Below, in pieces: positions 8,241 to 16,898 of a stretch of 64,000 nucleotides of DNA. The notes under the pieces were generated by a model. It ran no database searches. It was given only the letters and a program-made list of their open reading frames with translations, and was not told the DNA's origin. The translations under genes and the position numbers were made by a program. The stretch's first letter is position 1. The number at the start of each line of letters is the position of its first letter. The DNA comes from Flavobacterium sp. (lineage in GTDB: Bacteria > Bacteroidota > Bacteroidia > Flavobacteriales > Flavobacteriaceae). The stretch is from positions 1-64,000 of the forward strand of contig NZ_JAIXTJ010000042.1 of the NCBI RefSeq assembly GCF_027483985.1, written 5' to 3'.

Positions 8241-8561
8241 ATGGACAATATTTTAAATCAAATTGGTATTGAAAATTACATTTTTCTTTCTGTACTATTA
8301 TTTTGTATAGGAATATTTGGAGTTTTATACAGAAGAAATGCCATCATCGTTTTCATGTCGATTGAAATAATGTTAAACGCTGTTAACTTATTGTTCGTTG
8401 CTTTTTCAACTTATTGGCAAGATGCAAAAGGAGAAGTTTTTGTATTCTTTTCAATGGCAGTAGCAGCAGCAGAAGTTGCTGTAGGTTTGGCAATATTAGT
8501 TGCAGTTTTCCGAAATATTGGATCGGTTGACATCTCAAATTTAAAAAACTTAAAAGGATAA
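8241..8561 (+). CDS. nuoK: NADH-quinone oxidoreductase subunit K
   Basis: Small membrane subunit related to MrpC of Na+/H+ antiporters. From the ATG at 8241 it has 106 residues and three transmembrane helices. It shows the conserved intramembrane glutamates in MSIEIMLNAVNL and AAAEVAVGLAI, which take part in proton transfer. The frame is open from 8196 inside nuoJ, but the start one base after the nuoJ stop gives the family length. Confidence 0.96.
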   Translation: MDNILNQIGIENYIFLSVLLFCIGIFGVLYRRNAIIVFMSIEIMLNAVNLLFVAFSTYWQDAKGEVFVFFSMAVAAAEVAVGLAILVAVFRNIGSVDISNLKNLKG

Positions 8562-8567
8562 TCCCTA

Positions 8568-10451
8568 ATGGAGAATAGTTTAGTTTTACTTTTATTATTA
8601 ACCCCATTTGTTGGGTTTTTATTCAATGTTTTCTTTGGAAAAAAAGCAGGAAAAAATATTTCAGGCGCCATTGGAACCATAGCTGTAGCAGTTTCATTTG
8701 TAATGAGCATCTACTTTTTTATGCAATTAAATACTACCAAGACACCAATTCAAATTAAGTTTTTAGATTGGATTCAACTTGGTAACTTAAAAATTGATTT
8801 AGGAATTGTCTTAGACCAGTTATCGCTGTTGTGGCTATTATTCGTAACTGGAATTGGTTCTTTAATTCACTTATACTCGATCAGCTATATGCACGATGAT
8901 GAAAATATGCACAAATTTTTTGCGTATTTAAATCTGTTTATCTTTTTCATGATAACATTAGTAGTCGGAAGCAACTTGTTAGTAATGTTCATTGGTTGGG
9001 AAGGCGTTGGTCTATGCTCTTATTTACTTATCGGATTTTGGCATAAAAACCAAGATTATAATGACGCAGCAAAAAAGGCATTCATAATGAACAGAATTGG
9101 TGACTTAGGATTCTTAATCGGAATTTTTATTATAGCTTATAATTTCGGCACATTAGATTATGCTATACTAAAAGGATTGATACTTCCATCCAACGAAGCT
9201 TCTTCAAGTGTTATGCTTTCTATTGCAGCTTTATGTTTATTCATCGGAGCAACAGGAAAATCTGCTCAATTACCACTTTACACTTGGTTGCCAGACGCTA
9301 TGGCAGGACCAACACCGGTTTCGGCATTAATCCACGCAGCAACTATGGTAACAGCTGGTATCTTTATGATTACAAGAATGAATTTCTTATTTGATTTAAC
9401 ACATGATGTACAACAAATCATTGCAATTGTTGGAGCGATAACAGCTTTAGTTGCAGCATCAATAGGATTACTTCAAAACGATATTAAAAAAGTCTTAGCT
9501 TATTCTACAGTATCTCAATTAGGACTTATGTTTTTAGCATTGGGAATGGGTGCCTATACAATAGCTGTTTTCCACGTAATAACACATGCGTTTTTTAAAG
9601 CTTGTTTATTCTTAGGTTCTGGATCTGTAATTCACGCTTTACACGGCGAACAAGATATGCGCAAAATGGGTGGTTTACGAAAAGTAATGCCAATAACTTT
9701 TGCAACGATGTTAATTTCAACCTTAGCAATTGCAGGTATTTTTCCTTTCGCAGGATTTTGGTCAAAAGACGAAATTTTAATGGTAGCATTCGAACACAAT
9801 AAAGTACTATGGATTGTTGGTTCAGTAGCATCAATAATGACGGCGTTCTATATGTTCAGACTAATGTACTTAACCTTCTTCAGAGAGTTTCGAGGTACAG
9901 AAGAACAAAAACATCATTTACACGAAAGTCCGAGTTTAATCACTTTACCACTAATTATTTTAGCAGCTTTAGCAACGGTTGGTGGATTAATTAATTTACC
10001 AGGAAGCAATTGGTTAAATCATTTCTTAGAACCAATTTTGACAACAAAACAAGAACACCACGCACTTGGAACCCAAGAATATACGTTAATGGCAATTGCT
10101 TTAACTGGAGCACTTATCGGTATTATTTTGGCTTACACAAAATACATCAAACAAGGATTCGTACCAAAAGAAGATGCGGCGATTTCAGGTTTCTCTAAAA
10201 CAATTTACAACAAATATTATGTTGATGAATTTTATACTTCATTAATTGTAAAACCTTTGAACGGACTTTCAAATTTCTTTAGAACTACTTTAGAACCTGC
10301 TTTAGGAAAAGTTGTTTACGGATTTGGAACAGTTGCAAATGGAATCGGAACTCAAGGTAAAAAATTGCAAACGGGAAGTATCGGACTGTACTTATTTGCC
10401 TTTGTTATCGGAATCTTAGCCATAGTTAGTTATTTATTTTTAGCTCAATAA
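8568..10451 (+). CDS. nuoL: NADH-quinone oxidoreductase subunit L
   Basis: Antiporter-like proton-pumping subunit at the far end of the membrane arm, with the long lateral helix. The 627-residue protein shows the family motifs: FIGWEGVGLCSYLLIGFW (key glutamate near residue 143), LPLYTWLPDAMAGPTPVSALIHAATMVTAG, NDIKKVLAYSTVSQLGLM with the broken-helix lysine, and FKACLFLGSGSVIHALHGEQDMRKMGGL. The C-terminus ends in a hydrophobic anchor segment. It follows nuoK after 6 bp. Confidence 0.97.
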   Translation: MENSLVLLLLLTPFVGFLFNVFFGKKAGKNISGAIGTIAVAVSFVMSIYFFMQLNTTKTPIQIKFLDWIQLGNLKIDLGIVLDQLSLLWLLFVTGIGSLIHLYSISYMHDDENMHKFFAYLNLFIFFMITLVVGSNLLVMFIGWEGVGLCSYLLIGFWHKNQDYNDAAKKAFIMNRIGDLGFLIGIFIIAYNFGTLDYAILKGLILPSNEASSSVMLSIAALCLFIGATGKSAQLPLYTWLPDAMAGPTPVSALIHAATMVTAGIFMITRMNFLFDLTHDVQQIIAIVGAITALVAASIGLLQNDIKKVLAYSTVSQLGLMFLALGMGAYTIAVFHVITHAFFKACLFLGSGSVIHALHGEQDMRKMGGLRKVMPITFATMLISTLAIAGIFPFAGFWSKDEILMVAFEHNKVLWIVGSVASIMTAFYMFRLMYLTFFREFRGTEEQKHHLHESPSLITLPLIILAALATVGGLINLPGSNWLNHFLEPILTTKQEHHALGTQEYTLMAIALTGALIGIILAYTKYIKQGFVPKEDAAISGFSKTIYNKYYVDEFYTSLIVKPLNGLSNFFRTTLEPALGKVVYGFGTVANGIGTQGKKLQTGSIGLYLFAFVIGILAIVSYLFLAQ

Positions 10452-10462
10452 TTTAAAACAAA

Positions 10463-11899
10463 ATGAACGTATCACTTCTATTAATACTACTCTTAATTGG
10501 TGCCATCGCTACCTTACTCTCTGGAGATAAACTTGCTTCTAAGGTGGCTTTGTTATTCAGTGTGGCTGCTTTAGTATGCTCTTCAATATTAGTAAACCAA
10601 TTTTTGAGCGGAATAAACATAAGTTTGTCAAATCCTTGGATTGAACAACCTAATATTTCATTTGCACTTAAGGCCGATGGATTATCATTAGCAATGGTGC
10701 TTTTAACGACTTCATTGCTGCCATTAATTGTGCTATCTTCCTTTGGAAATAAATTTAATAATTCTAAAAACTTTTATAGTTTAGTGCTATTTATGGCTTT
10801 TGCTATGGTGGGAACATTCTTAGCAAGCGACGGATTATTATACTACATTTTTTGGGAACTTGCTTTAATTCCAATCTACTTCATTGCGCTAGTTTGGGGT
10901 AACGGCGATACGGATGAACGTAGAAAAGCTGTCGTGAAATTCTTTATTTACACTTTAGGTGGATCTTTATTTATGTTAATAGCATTTGCTTATTTATATA
11001 GCAAAGCCGGAAGTTTCTTAATAGGAGATTTAACAAAACTTGATTTGTCTACAACAGAACAAACTTGGATTTTCTTAGCCTTCTTTTTAGCATATGCTAT
11101 CAAAATTCCAATCATACCTTTTCACACTTGGCAAGCTAAAGTGTATCAAAAAGCGCCTACTGTTGGTACAATGCTATTATCAGGTATTATGCTAAAAATG
11201 GGATTATATAGTGTAATTCGTTGGCAATTACCAATTGCGCCACTAGCGGCAAAAACTTATATGCCAATCTTAATTGGATTAAGTATTGCTGGTGTAATTT
11301 ATGGCTCTATTGTAGCATTACGTCAAAAAGATTTGAAAAAATTATTAGCATACTCTTCACTTGCTCACGTTGGATTAATAGCAGCAGGATGTTATACTTT
11401 GACAGTTGACGGACTTAGTGGAGCGGTTTCTCAAATGATTGCACACGGATTTGTAATTGTAGGATTATTTTTTGCAGCAGAAATAATATCAAGAAGATTT
11501 GATACATACAAAATTGATGAAATGGGCGGCATTCGCTCACAAGCATCTAAGTTCACTTCTTTATTTATGATTTTGGTTTTAGCATCTGTTGCTTTGCCAG
11601 GAACATTCAACTTTATTGGAGAGTTTACCGTTTTGTATAGTCTATCTCAAGTAAACATCTGGTATGCAGTTCTTGGCGGAACGACCATCATACTTGGAGC
11701 TTATTATATGTTAAAGATGTTCCAAAATGTTATGTTAGGCGAAACAAATACTAAATTATTTAAAGACGTTACAAAAAATGAAACAATTGTTTTTGTGGTA
11801 ATTATTGCCTTTTTACTATTCTACGGATTGTATCCAAAACCAATTGTAGATTTAGTAATGCCAAGCATAAAAGAAACTCTAATTCAAATTAATAGATAG
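10463..11899 (+). CDS. nuoM: NADH-quinone oxidoreductase subunit M
   Basis: Second antiporter-like proton-pumping subunit. The 478-residue protein shows the FWELALIPIYFIALVWG motif with the essential glutamate, PFHTWQAKVYQKAPTVGTMLLSGIMLKMGLY, and QKDLKKLLAYSSLAHVGLI. About 14 transmembrane segments. The next nuo gene (nuoN) starts only at 12384; the gap holds the element at 11903-12374. Confidence 0.97.
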   Translation: MNVSLLLILLLIGAIATLLSGDKLASKVALLFSVAALVCSSILVNQFLSGINISLSNPWIEQPNISFALKADGLSLAMVLLTTSLLPLIVLSSFGNKFNNSKNFYSLVLFMAFAMVGTFLASDGLLYYIFWELALIPIYFIALVWGNGDTDERRKAVVKFFIYTLGGSLFMLIAFAYLYSKAGSFLIGDLTKLDLSTTEQTWIFLAFFLAYAIKIPIIPFHTWQAKVYQKAPTVGTMLLSGIMLKMGLYSVIRWQLPIAPLAAKTYMPILIGLSIAGVIYGSIVALRQKDLKKLLAYSSLAHVGLIAAGCYTLTVDGLSGAVSQMIAHGFVIVGLFFAAEIISRRFDTYKIDEMGGIRSQASKFTSLFMILVLASVALPGTFNFIGEFTVLYSLSQVNIWYAVLGGTTIILGAYYMLKMFQNVMLGETNTKLFKDVTKNETIVFVVIIAFLLFYGLYPKPIVDLVMPSIKETLIQINR

Positions 11900-11902
11900 T
11901 TT

Positions 11903-12374
11903 GATTTAGGATTTTAGAATCTAGATTTTGGATTCTTAAAGTATATGTAACATTATTGGTAATGACAAAAGAAGAATTAAAAGCCAGAACGAAAAAATTT
12001 GCTGTCGATACGTTTAATTTTTTAATGGAAATCGAAAAAAACAAAGCTGTTGACGTAATTTCATATCAACTTTTTAAATCTTCATCATCTGTTGCGGCAA
12101 ATTACAGAGCGGTGTGCAGAGGAAAATCAGATGCAGATTTTTTAAACAAATTGAAAGTTGTTGATGAAGAAGCTGACGAAAGTTTGTTTTGGTTAGAGTT
12201 TATAAAAGAATTAGAAATTAAATGTAATTCAATCGAATTAGAACGACTTATAAAAGAAGCCGACGAATTGGTATCAATTTTTTCAGCTGGAATAAAAACA
12301 ATTAAATCAAGAAATAATAAAAAGTAAGATTTAATGGCATTGGCTTAAATCCAAAATCATTAAATCCTAAATCC
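11903..12374. mobile_element. Intervening-sequence-like element inserted between nuoM and nuoN
   Basis: The left arm at 11903-11931 (GATTTAGGATTTTAG, a few extra bases, GATTTTGG) and the right arm at 12351-12374 are imperfect inverted repeats: the reverse complement of the right arm reads GGATTTAGGATTTAATG then ATTTTGG. They frame one gene for a four-helix-bundle protein of the 23S rRNA intervening-sequence family. The layout, an ORF in the loop of a long stem, is that of rRNA intervening sequences. The spacer would otherwise be a normal nuoM-nuoN junction. That it moves is inference. Confidence 0.55.
11962..12327 (+). CDS. Four-helix-bundle protein, 23S rRNA intervening-sequence (S23) family
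   Basis: A 121-residue helical protein with the pattern of the S23/IVS four-helix-bundle family: DTFNFLMEIEKNKAVDVISYQLFKSSSSVAANYRAVCRGKSDADFLNKL, then an EEADESLFWLEFIKELEI helix. Family members are encoded inside intervening sequences of 23S rRNA genes, and a distant relative is the Avd accessory protein of diversity-generating retroelements. Their function is not settled. The ATG at 11962 is preferred over the TTG two codons upstream. It has no link to complex I. It shares the operon's strand, so it would be co-transcribed. Confidence 0.85.
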   Translation: MTKEELKARTKKFAVDTFNFLMEIEKNKAVDVISYQLFKSSSSVAANYRAVCRGKSDADFLNKLKVVDEEADESLFWLEFIKELEIKCNSIELERLIKEADELVSIFSAGIKTIKSRNNKK

Positions 12375-12383
12375 TCAATAAAA

Positions 12384-13763
12384 ATGAATACATTAATAGC
12401 AATATCAGGTTTAGGTGTTTTTTGCCTCATAGCTGAAATCTTTAATTTTAGAAAAGCAATTGTTCCAGTAGTATTACTTGGGTTAATAGCTATTTTGGGA
12501 ACTACACTTAATCTTTGGTCTTTCGGAGCATTGTTAAACGATCAGTATACTAACATGATTGTGGCAGATAAGTTTTCTAATGCATTTTCATCTTTATTTA
12601 TTTTGTTAACTATATTTATAGTAGCAATGAGTCACGATGTATATAAAGACCACGAAACTAAAATTTCAGACTACATTGCCATAAAAATATTTCTTTTAGC
12701 AGGCGCTGTTGCAATGGTTTCTTTTTCAAATTTATCAATGTACTTTCTAGGAATTGAAACACTTTCTATTGCACTTTACATATTAGCAGGAAGTAGCCGT
12801 TTAGACATTAAAAGTAACGAAGCTGGTATGAAGTACTTCTTAATGGGTTCGTTCGCATCTGGATTTATTTTATTTGGTATTTGCCTTATTTATGGCGCAA
12901 TGGGAAGTTTTGATGTAACTGAAATCAGTGAAATGTCAAGATCGGCTGAATTGCCAATTTGGTTTCCAATCGGAATTTCTTTAGTTACTGTTGGAATGCT
13001 TTTCAAAATTGCTGCTGTACCTTTTCATTTTTGGGCACCAGATGTATATGAAGGTTCGCCGTCTATTGTTACTGCTACGATGAGTACTTTAGCAAAAGTA
13101 GTTGCTTTTGCAACGCTTTATAAATTATTGCTTGCGATGAATGCTGATATTTCTGATGCTTATCAAAACATCATCATTATTGTTGCAATTGCCTCAATGA
13201 CCGTTGGAAACATTATGGCATTACGACAAAAAAACGTGAAACGTATGTTAGCATTCTCAGGGATTTCTCACGCGGGATTCATGATGATGACTTTGCTTAG
13301 TTTATCTAATTCAAGCGGCAACTTATTATATTATACAGCAGCTTATGCACTTGCAGGAATTGCTTCTTTTGCAGTAATAATTAATGTAACTCGCAACAAA
13401 GACAACCAAGACATTAGCAACTTCAACGGTTTAGGAAAGACCAATCCAATAATGGCTGCAGTCTTAACTGCTTCACTGCTATCGATGGCAGGAATTCCAA
13501 TATTCTCTGGGTTTTTTGCTAAATTTATGTTGTTTACACAAACCATTCAAGCAGGATTTTTAATCATTGTCATTGCAGGTGTTATTAACTCCATCATCAG
13601 TGTAGGTTACTATTTTAAATTAATCTTAGCAATGTACACTAAAGAGGCTTCAGAAGAAAAACAAACTACGCCATTTGTTTATTACGCAGTTGGTATAGTT
13701 GCGATCCTTCTAAATATCATTATCGGATTATATCCTAATTTGATTACAGATTTAATTAACTAA
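12384..13763 (+). CDS. nuoN: NADH-quinone oxidoreductase subunit N
   Basis: Third antiporter-like proton-pumping subunit. The 459-residue protein shows FLGIETLSIALYILAG with the key glutamate, AAVPFHFWAPDVYEGSPSIVTATMSTLAKV, and QKNVKRMLAFSGISHAGFM. It is the last gene of the operon and is followed by a terminator at 13784. The start lies 9 bp after the right arm of the inserted element. Confidence 0.97.
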   Translation: MNTLIAISGLGVFCLIAEIFNFRKAIVPVVLLGLIAILGTTLNLWSFGALLNDQYTNMIVADKFSNAFSSLFILLTIFIVAMSHDVYKDHETKISDYIAIKIFLLAGAVAMVSFSNLSMYFLGIETLSIALYILAGSSRLDIKSNEAGMKYFLMGSFASGFILFGICLIYGAMGSFDVTEISEMSRSAELPIWFPIGISLVTVGMLFKIAAVPFHFWAPDVYEGSPSIVTATMSTLAKVVAFATLYKLLLAMNADISDAYQNIIIIVAIASMTVGNIMALRQKNVKRMLAFSGISHAGFMMMTLLSLSNSSGNLLYYTAAYALAGIASFAVIINVTRNKDNQDISNFNGLGKTNPIMAAVLTASLLSMAGIPIFSGFFAKFMLFTQTIQAGFLIIVIAGVINSIISVGYYFKLILAMYTKEASEEKQTTPFVYYAVGIVAILLNIIIGLYPNLITDLIN

Positions 13764-13783
13764 AAAATAGACTAACATAGCAC

Positions 13784-13815
13784 AAACCATCAAAAGTAAT
13801 TTTGGTGGTTTTTTT
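13784..13815 (+). terminator. Terminator of the nuo operon
   Basis: A 12-bp stem (AAACCATCAAAA / TTTTGGTGGTTT, one G-U pair) with a GTAA loop is followed by a T run, 20 bp after nuoN. Confidence 0.88.
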
Positions 13816-13822
13816 ATTTACC

Positions 13823-13860
13823 TTAATTAGTCCTAGATTGTTTACAAACAGACTAATTAA
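13823..13860. repeat. 10-bp inverted repeat after the nuo terminator
   Basis: TTAATTAGTC (13823-13832) and GACTAATTAA (13851-13860) are a perfect inverted repeat around an 18-nt loop. The loop contains a nested near-palindrome (TGTTTACAAACA). No T run follows. It lies in the 13816-13953 gap between the two converging terminators, where no gene is seen. Confidence 0.5.
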
Positions 13861-13953
13861 ATATTTGATATATAATAATTTAATAAGAATTTGAAATCAA
13901 AGAATACATAGTAAAAAATAACTTCTAATACTATTCCAATCAAAGTCCTAAAA

Positions 13954-13993
13954 CAAAAAAACAACCCATAAAGACAAGGCCTAAAATGGGTTG
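13954..13993 (-). terminator. Terminator of the galactose operon
   Basis: On the - strand, CAACCCA (complement of 13987-13993) pairs with TGGGTTG (complement of 13962-13968) and is followed by a T run. It lies 38 bp after the symporter stop. Confidence 0.75.
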
Positions 13994-14031
13994 CGATTTA
14001 TGTTTTTTAGTAGTACTAACTCTTACAACTA

Positions 14032-15702
14032 TTACCAAAAAACAGTATACAATGCCGCTGTAACTGCAACAATCACAAGCATTCCTACAGTAAAACTTGG
14101 TGACATTTTAAACATCGAACGATCAACTTCTAATCCATTAGATTTAACACCTCTCAAAGTTTCATTGATACTAATGAAATACATTCCGATAACGCATATT
14201 AAAAACACAAAACCCATTCTATCTATAAACGGAATTTCATAAACACCTTCAGCGTTCGGAACTGCAAATCCAATCGGATTCAAGAAAGATAAATCCACAA
14301 ATGCCGGCATAAACTTGAAAATGATAGAAAGTATAAACCCACCAATAGTGGCAAATAACGCGGCATTGGAAGTAGTTTTTTTCCAAAAGAAACCTAATAT
14401 AAACATCGCAAAAACTCCCGGACTTACAAACCCAGTATATTCTTGAATGTATTGAAATCCACCTTTTTTATCTATTCCTAAAAAAGGTGCTACTACCACA
14501 GCAATAACCATAGCGGCAATAATCGTTATTTTTCCAACTGAAACCAATTTGGCTTCGCTAGCTTCAGTATTCAGTTTTTCTTTGTATACATCAAGTGTGA
14601 AAATAGTCGCAATACTATTCGCTTTTCCTGCTAAAGAAGCAACAATGGCTGCGGTCAATGCCGCAAAAGAAAGTCCTTTTAAACCAACTGGCAATAAGTT
14701 TAATAAAATAGGATAAGCTCTATCAGGATTTACAGTACCATCTTGTAACATTTCCGTTTGAAAATGGCCGTTTTGATATAAAACAAAAGCTGCAATTCCT
14801 GGTAAAACAACAATAATAGGCATTAATAATTTCAAGAAAGCTGCAAACAAAATACCTCCACGAGCCGTCTTTAAATCCGCACCTAAAGCTCTTTGCGTGA
14901 TATACTGATTGCAACCCCAATAATTCAAATTGATAATCAACATTCCTCCTATCAAAACCGAAAGCCCAGGCAAATCCATATAATTAGGATTGGATTTATC
15001 AAAAATCATATGAAAATGATCGTTAGCTTTATCCCGCATAATGCTAAATCCGTTAAGCACTCCTTCGGAGCCAAACTCTGTCGCTACTAAATTCAAAGCT
15101 AAATAAGTCGTAATTAATCCGCCAAGAATCAAGAAAAACACTTGAATAACATCGGTATAACCAATAACCTTCATTCCGCCAAGTGTAATCATTACGGCAA
15201 AAACCGCCAAAAAAATCATACACAAAGTAATATCCAAACCTGAAATACTACTTATGGCCAAAGCGCCTAAATATAAAATCGAAGTCAGATTTACCAACAC
15301 ATACAACAACAACCAAAAAACAGCCATAATCATAGCCACATTGCCATTGTACCGCTTTTTTAAATATTGCGGCATCGTAAATATCTTATTTTTGAGATAT
15401 ACTGGCATAAAGAAAACTGCAACGATTACTAAAGTGATGGCTGCCATCCATTCATAGGTTGCAATAGCCAAACCCATTTTGAATCCGCTACCACTCATTC
15501 CGATAAATTGCTCGGCACTGATGTTACTTGCAATTAAAGATGCTCCAATAGCCCACCAAGTAAGTGAACCTTCTGCTAAAAAATAATCATTACTACTGGT
15601 TTGAGCTTTCTTCTTTCGATTGTAAATCCACAAGCCATAACCTACAATAATTATGAAATAGAGGAAGAAAACTATATAGTCATTAATGGATAATGTTTGC
15701 AT
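14032..15702 (-). CDS. Sodium/sugar symporter (SSS family), probable galactose importer
   Basis: A 556-residue inner-membrane protein with about 14 hydrophobic segments of the solute:sodium symporter family. Typical motifs: FFLAEGSLTWWAIGASLIASNISAEQFIGMSGSG-type first helices (seen as YFLAEGSLTWWAIGASLIAS), NYWGCNQYITQRALGA, and GFVSPGVFAMFILGFFWKK. The overall layout resembles vSGLT, a Na+/galactose symporter. It starts one base after galT and is the last gene of the operon, so galactose or glucose is the likely substrate. Specificity cannot be read from the sequence. Confidence 0.9.
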   Translation of the reverse strand: MQTLSINDYIVFFLYFIIIVGYGLWIYNRKKKAQTSSNDYFLAEGSLTWWAIGASLIASNISAEQFIGMSGSGFKMGLAIATYEWMAAITLVIVAVFFMPVYLKNKIFTMPQYLKKRYNGNVAMIMAVFWLLLYVLVNLTSILYLGALAISSISGLDITLCMIFLAVFAVMITLGGMKVIGYTDVIQVFFLILGGLITTYLALNLVATEFGSEGVLNGFSIMRDKANDHFHMIFDKSNPNYMDLPGLSVLIGGMLIINLNYWGCNQYITQRALGADLKTARGGILFAAFLKLLMPIIVVLPGIAAFVLYQNGHFQTEMLQDGTVNPDRAYPILLNLLPVGLKGLSFAALTAAIVASLAGKANSIATIFTLDVYKEKLNTEASEAKLVSVGKITIIAAMVIAVVVAPFLGIDKKGGFQYIQEYTGFVSPGVFAMFILGFFWKKTTSNAALFATIGGFILSIIFKFMPAFVDLSFLNPIGFAVPNAEGVYEIPFIDRMGFVFLICVIGMYFISINETLRGVKSNGLEVDRSMFKMSPSFTVGMLVIVAVTAALYTVFW

Positions 15703-15703
15703 C

Positions 15704-16756
15704 TTAATTGGTTTTTGTTTTATAATGTTGGTTAGGTAAATCTCTTAATATTTTGGCACTTTGTTCTGGTGAAATATCACGTTGCGCTTCACCAAGCATT
15801 TCATAACCTACCATAAATTTTTTCACAGTTGCACTGCGTAATAATGGCGGATAAAAATGCATGTGAAAGTGCCATTCTGGATGCGCTACTCGATCAGTTG
15901 GTGCTTGATGAATTCCAGAAGAATACGGAAAGGAGGTTTCAAATAAATTATCATATTTAACAGTAATTCCTTTAATTATTTCAGCAAATGCTTTGGTTTC
16001 TTCCTTACTCATTGCGATAATGTTTCCAAAATGACGCTTACTTATAATCATAGTTTCATAAGGCCAGGTTGCCCAAAACGGAACCAAAACTACAAAATGA
16101 TCATTCTCAATAACAATTCGTTCTTGCAAATTTAATTCTTGATCTAAATACTCTTTTAGCAAACTAGTTTGGTTTTTATCATAATAAGCACGAAGGTGTT
16201 TTTGCGTTTTCTCAACTTGGGATGGCAACGACGATTGTGCCCAAATTTGTCCGTGTGGATGCGGATTGCTGCAACCCATAACACTTCCTTTATTTTCAAA
16301 AATTTGAACGTAATTTATGAAATCATAGCTTCCTAATTCAATGTATTGTTCCTTCCATGTTTTAACTACCTTTTCAATTTCTGAAACTTCCATTTCTGGT
16401 AAGGTCAAATTGTGTTTTGGTGAAAAACAAATGACTTTATTAATACCTCGTTCTGGTTTTTGTTGAAACAACGATTGGAATTTATTTTCGAATAAAACTT
16501 CGTCTTTTAACAACGCTGAAAAATCATTTTCAAATACGTAACAATCGGTATAATCCTCATTTTTGACACCATTGGAACGTACGTTTCCTGAACACAAATA
16601 GCAATTTTCATCGTGTTCTGGTCGGTCATCTTCCGTCACTTTTTCGTTTTGACCTTGCCACGGACGCTTGGCGCGATGCGGCGAAACCAAAATCCATTCG
16701 TCTAATAACGGATTGTATCTTCTATGTGGGTGTTCGTTAGGATTGAAGTTTTGCAT
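15704..16756 (-). CDS. galT: Galactose-1-phosphate uridylyltransferase
   Basis: Leloir pathway enzyme: UDP-glucose + galactose-1-phosphate to glucose-1-phosphate + UDP-galactose, in the cytoplasm. The 350-residue protein has the HIT-type active site NPHPHGQIW; the second His (about residue 168) is the expected uridylylated nucleophile. A zinc-site CYLCSGN lies near residue 52. The C-terminal domain carries RVAHPEWHFHMHFYPP. galE is not in the window. It sits between galK (142 bp upstream) and the symporter. Confidence 0.96.
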   Translation of the reverse strand: MQNFNPNEHPHRRYNPLLDEWILVSPHRAKRPWQGQNEKVTEDDRPEHDENCYLCSGNVRSNGVKNEDYTDCYVFENDFSALLKDEVLFENKFQSLFQQKPERGINKVICFSPKHNLTLPEMEVSEIEKVVKTWKEQYIELGSYDFINYVQIFENKGSVMGCSNPHPHGQIWAQSSLPSQVEKTQKHLRAYYDKNQTSLLKEYLDQELNLQERIVIENDHFVVLVPFWATWPYETMIISKRHFGNIIAMSKEETKAFAEIIKGITVKYDNLFETSFPYSSGIHQAPTDRVAHPEWHFHMHFYPPLLRSATVKKFMVGYEMLGEAQRDISPEQSAKILRDLPNQHYKTKTN

Positions 16757-16780
16757 TAAGATGAATATTTAATTTTTTAA

Positions 16781-16898
16781 ATACATAGAAACATAGATTT
16801 TTAATTTTCATAGGAGACGTTTCACTTTATTTAAGTTGAACATAGCTATGTGAACCAAGAATTGGTCTTTTCCACCTTTTTTCTATGTTCTATGTGTT
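16781..16898. repeat. Intercistronic hairpin element between galK and galT
   Basis: ATACATAGAAACATAGA (16781-16797) and TCTATGTTCTATGTGT (16883-16898) are an imperfect inverted repeat. A perfect 12-bp palindrome, ACATAGCTATGT (16840-16851), is in the middle. The word ACATAG or its complement occurs about six times. The outer arm touches the galK stop codon. The element contains no gene and resembles the nuo spacer elements in build, with a different word. Confidence 0.6.
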
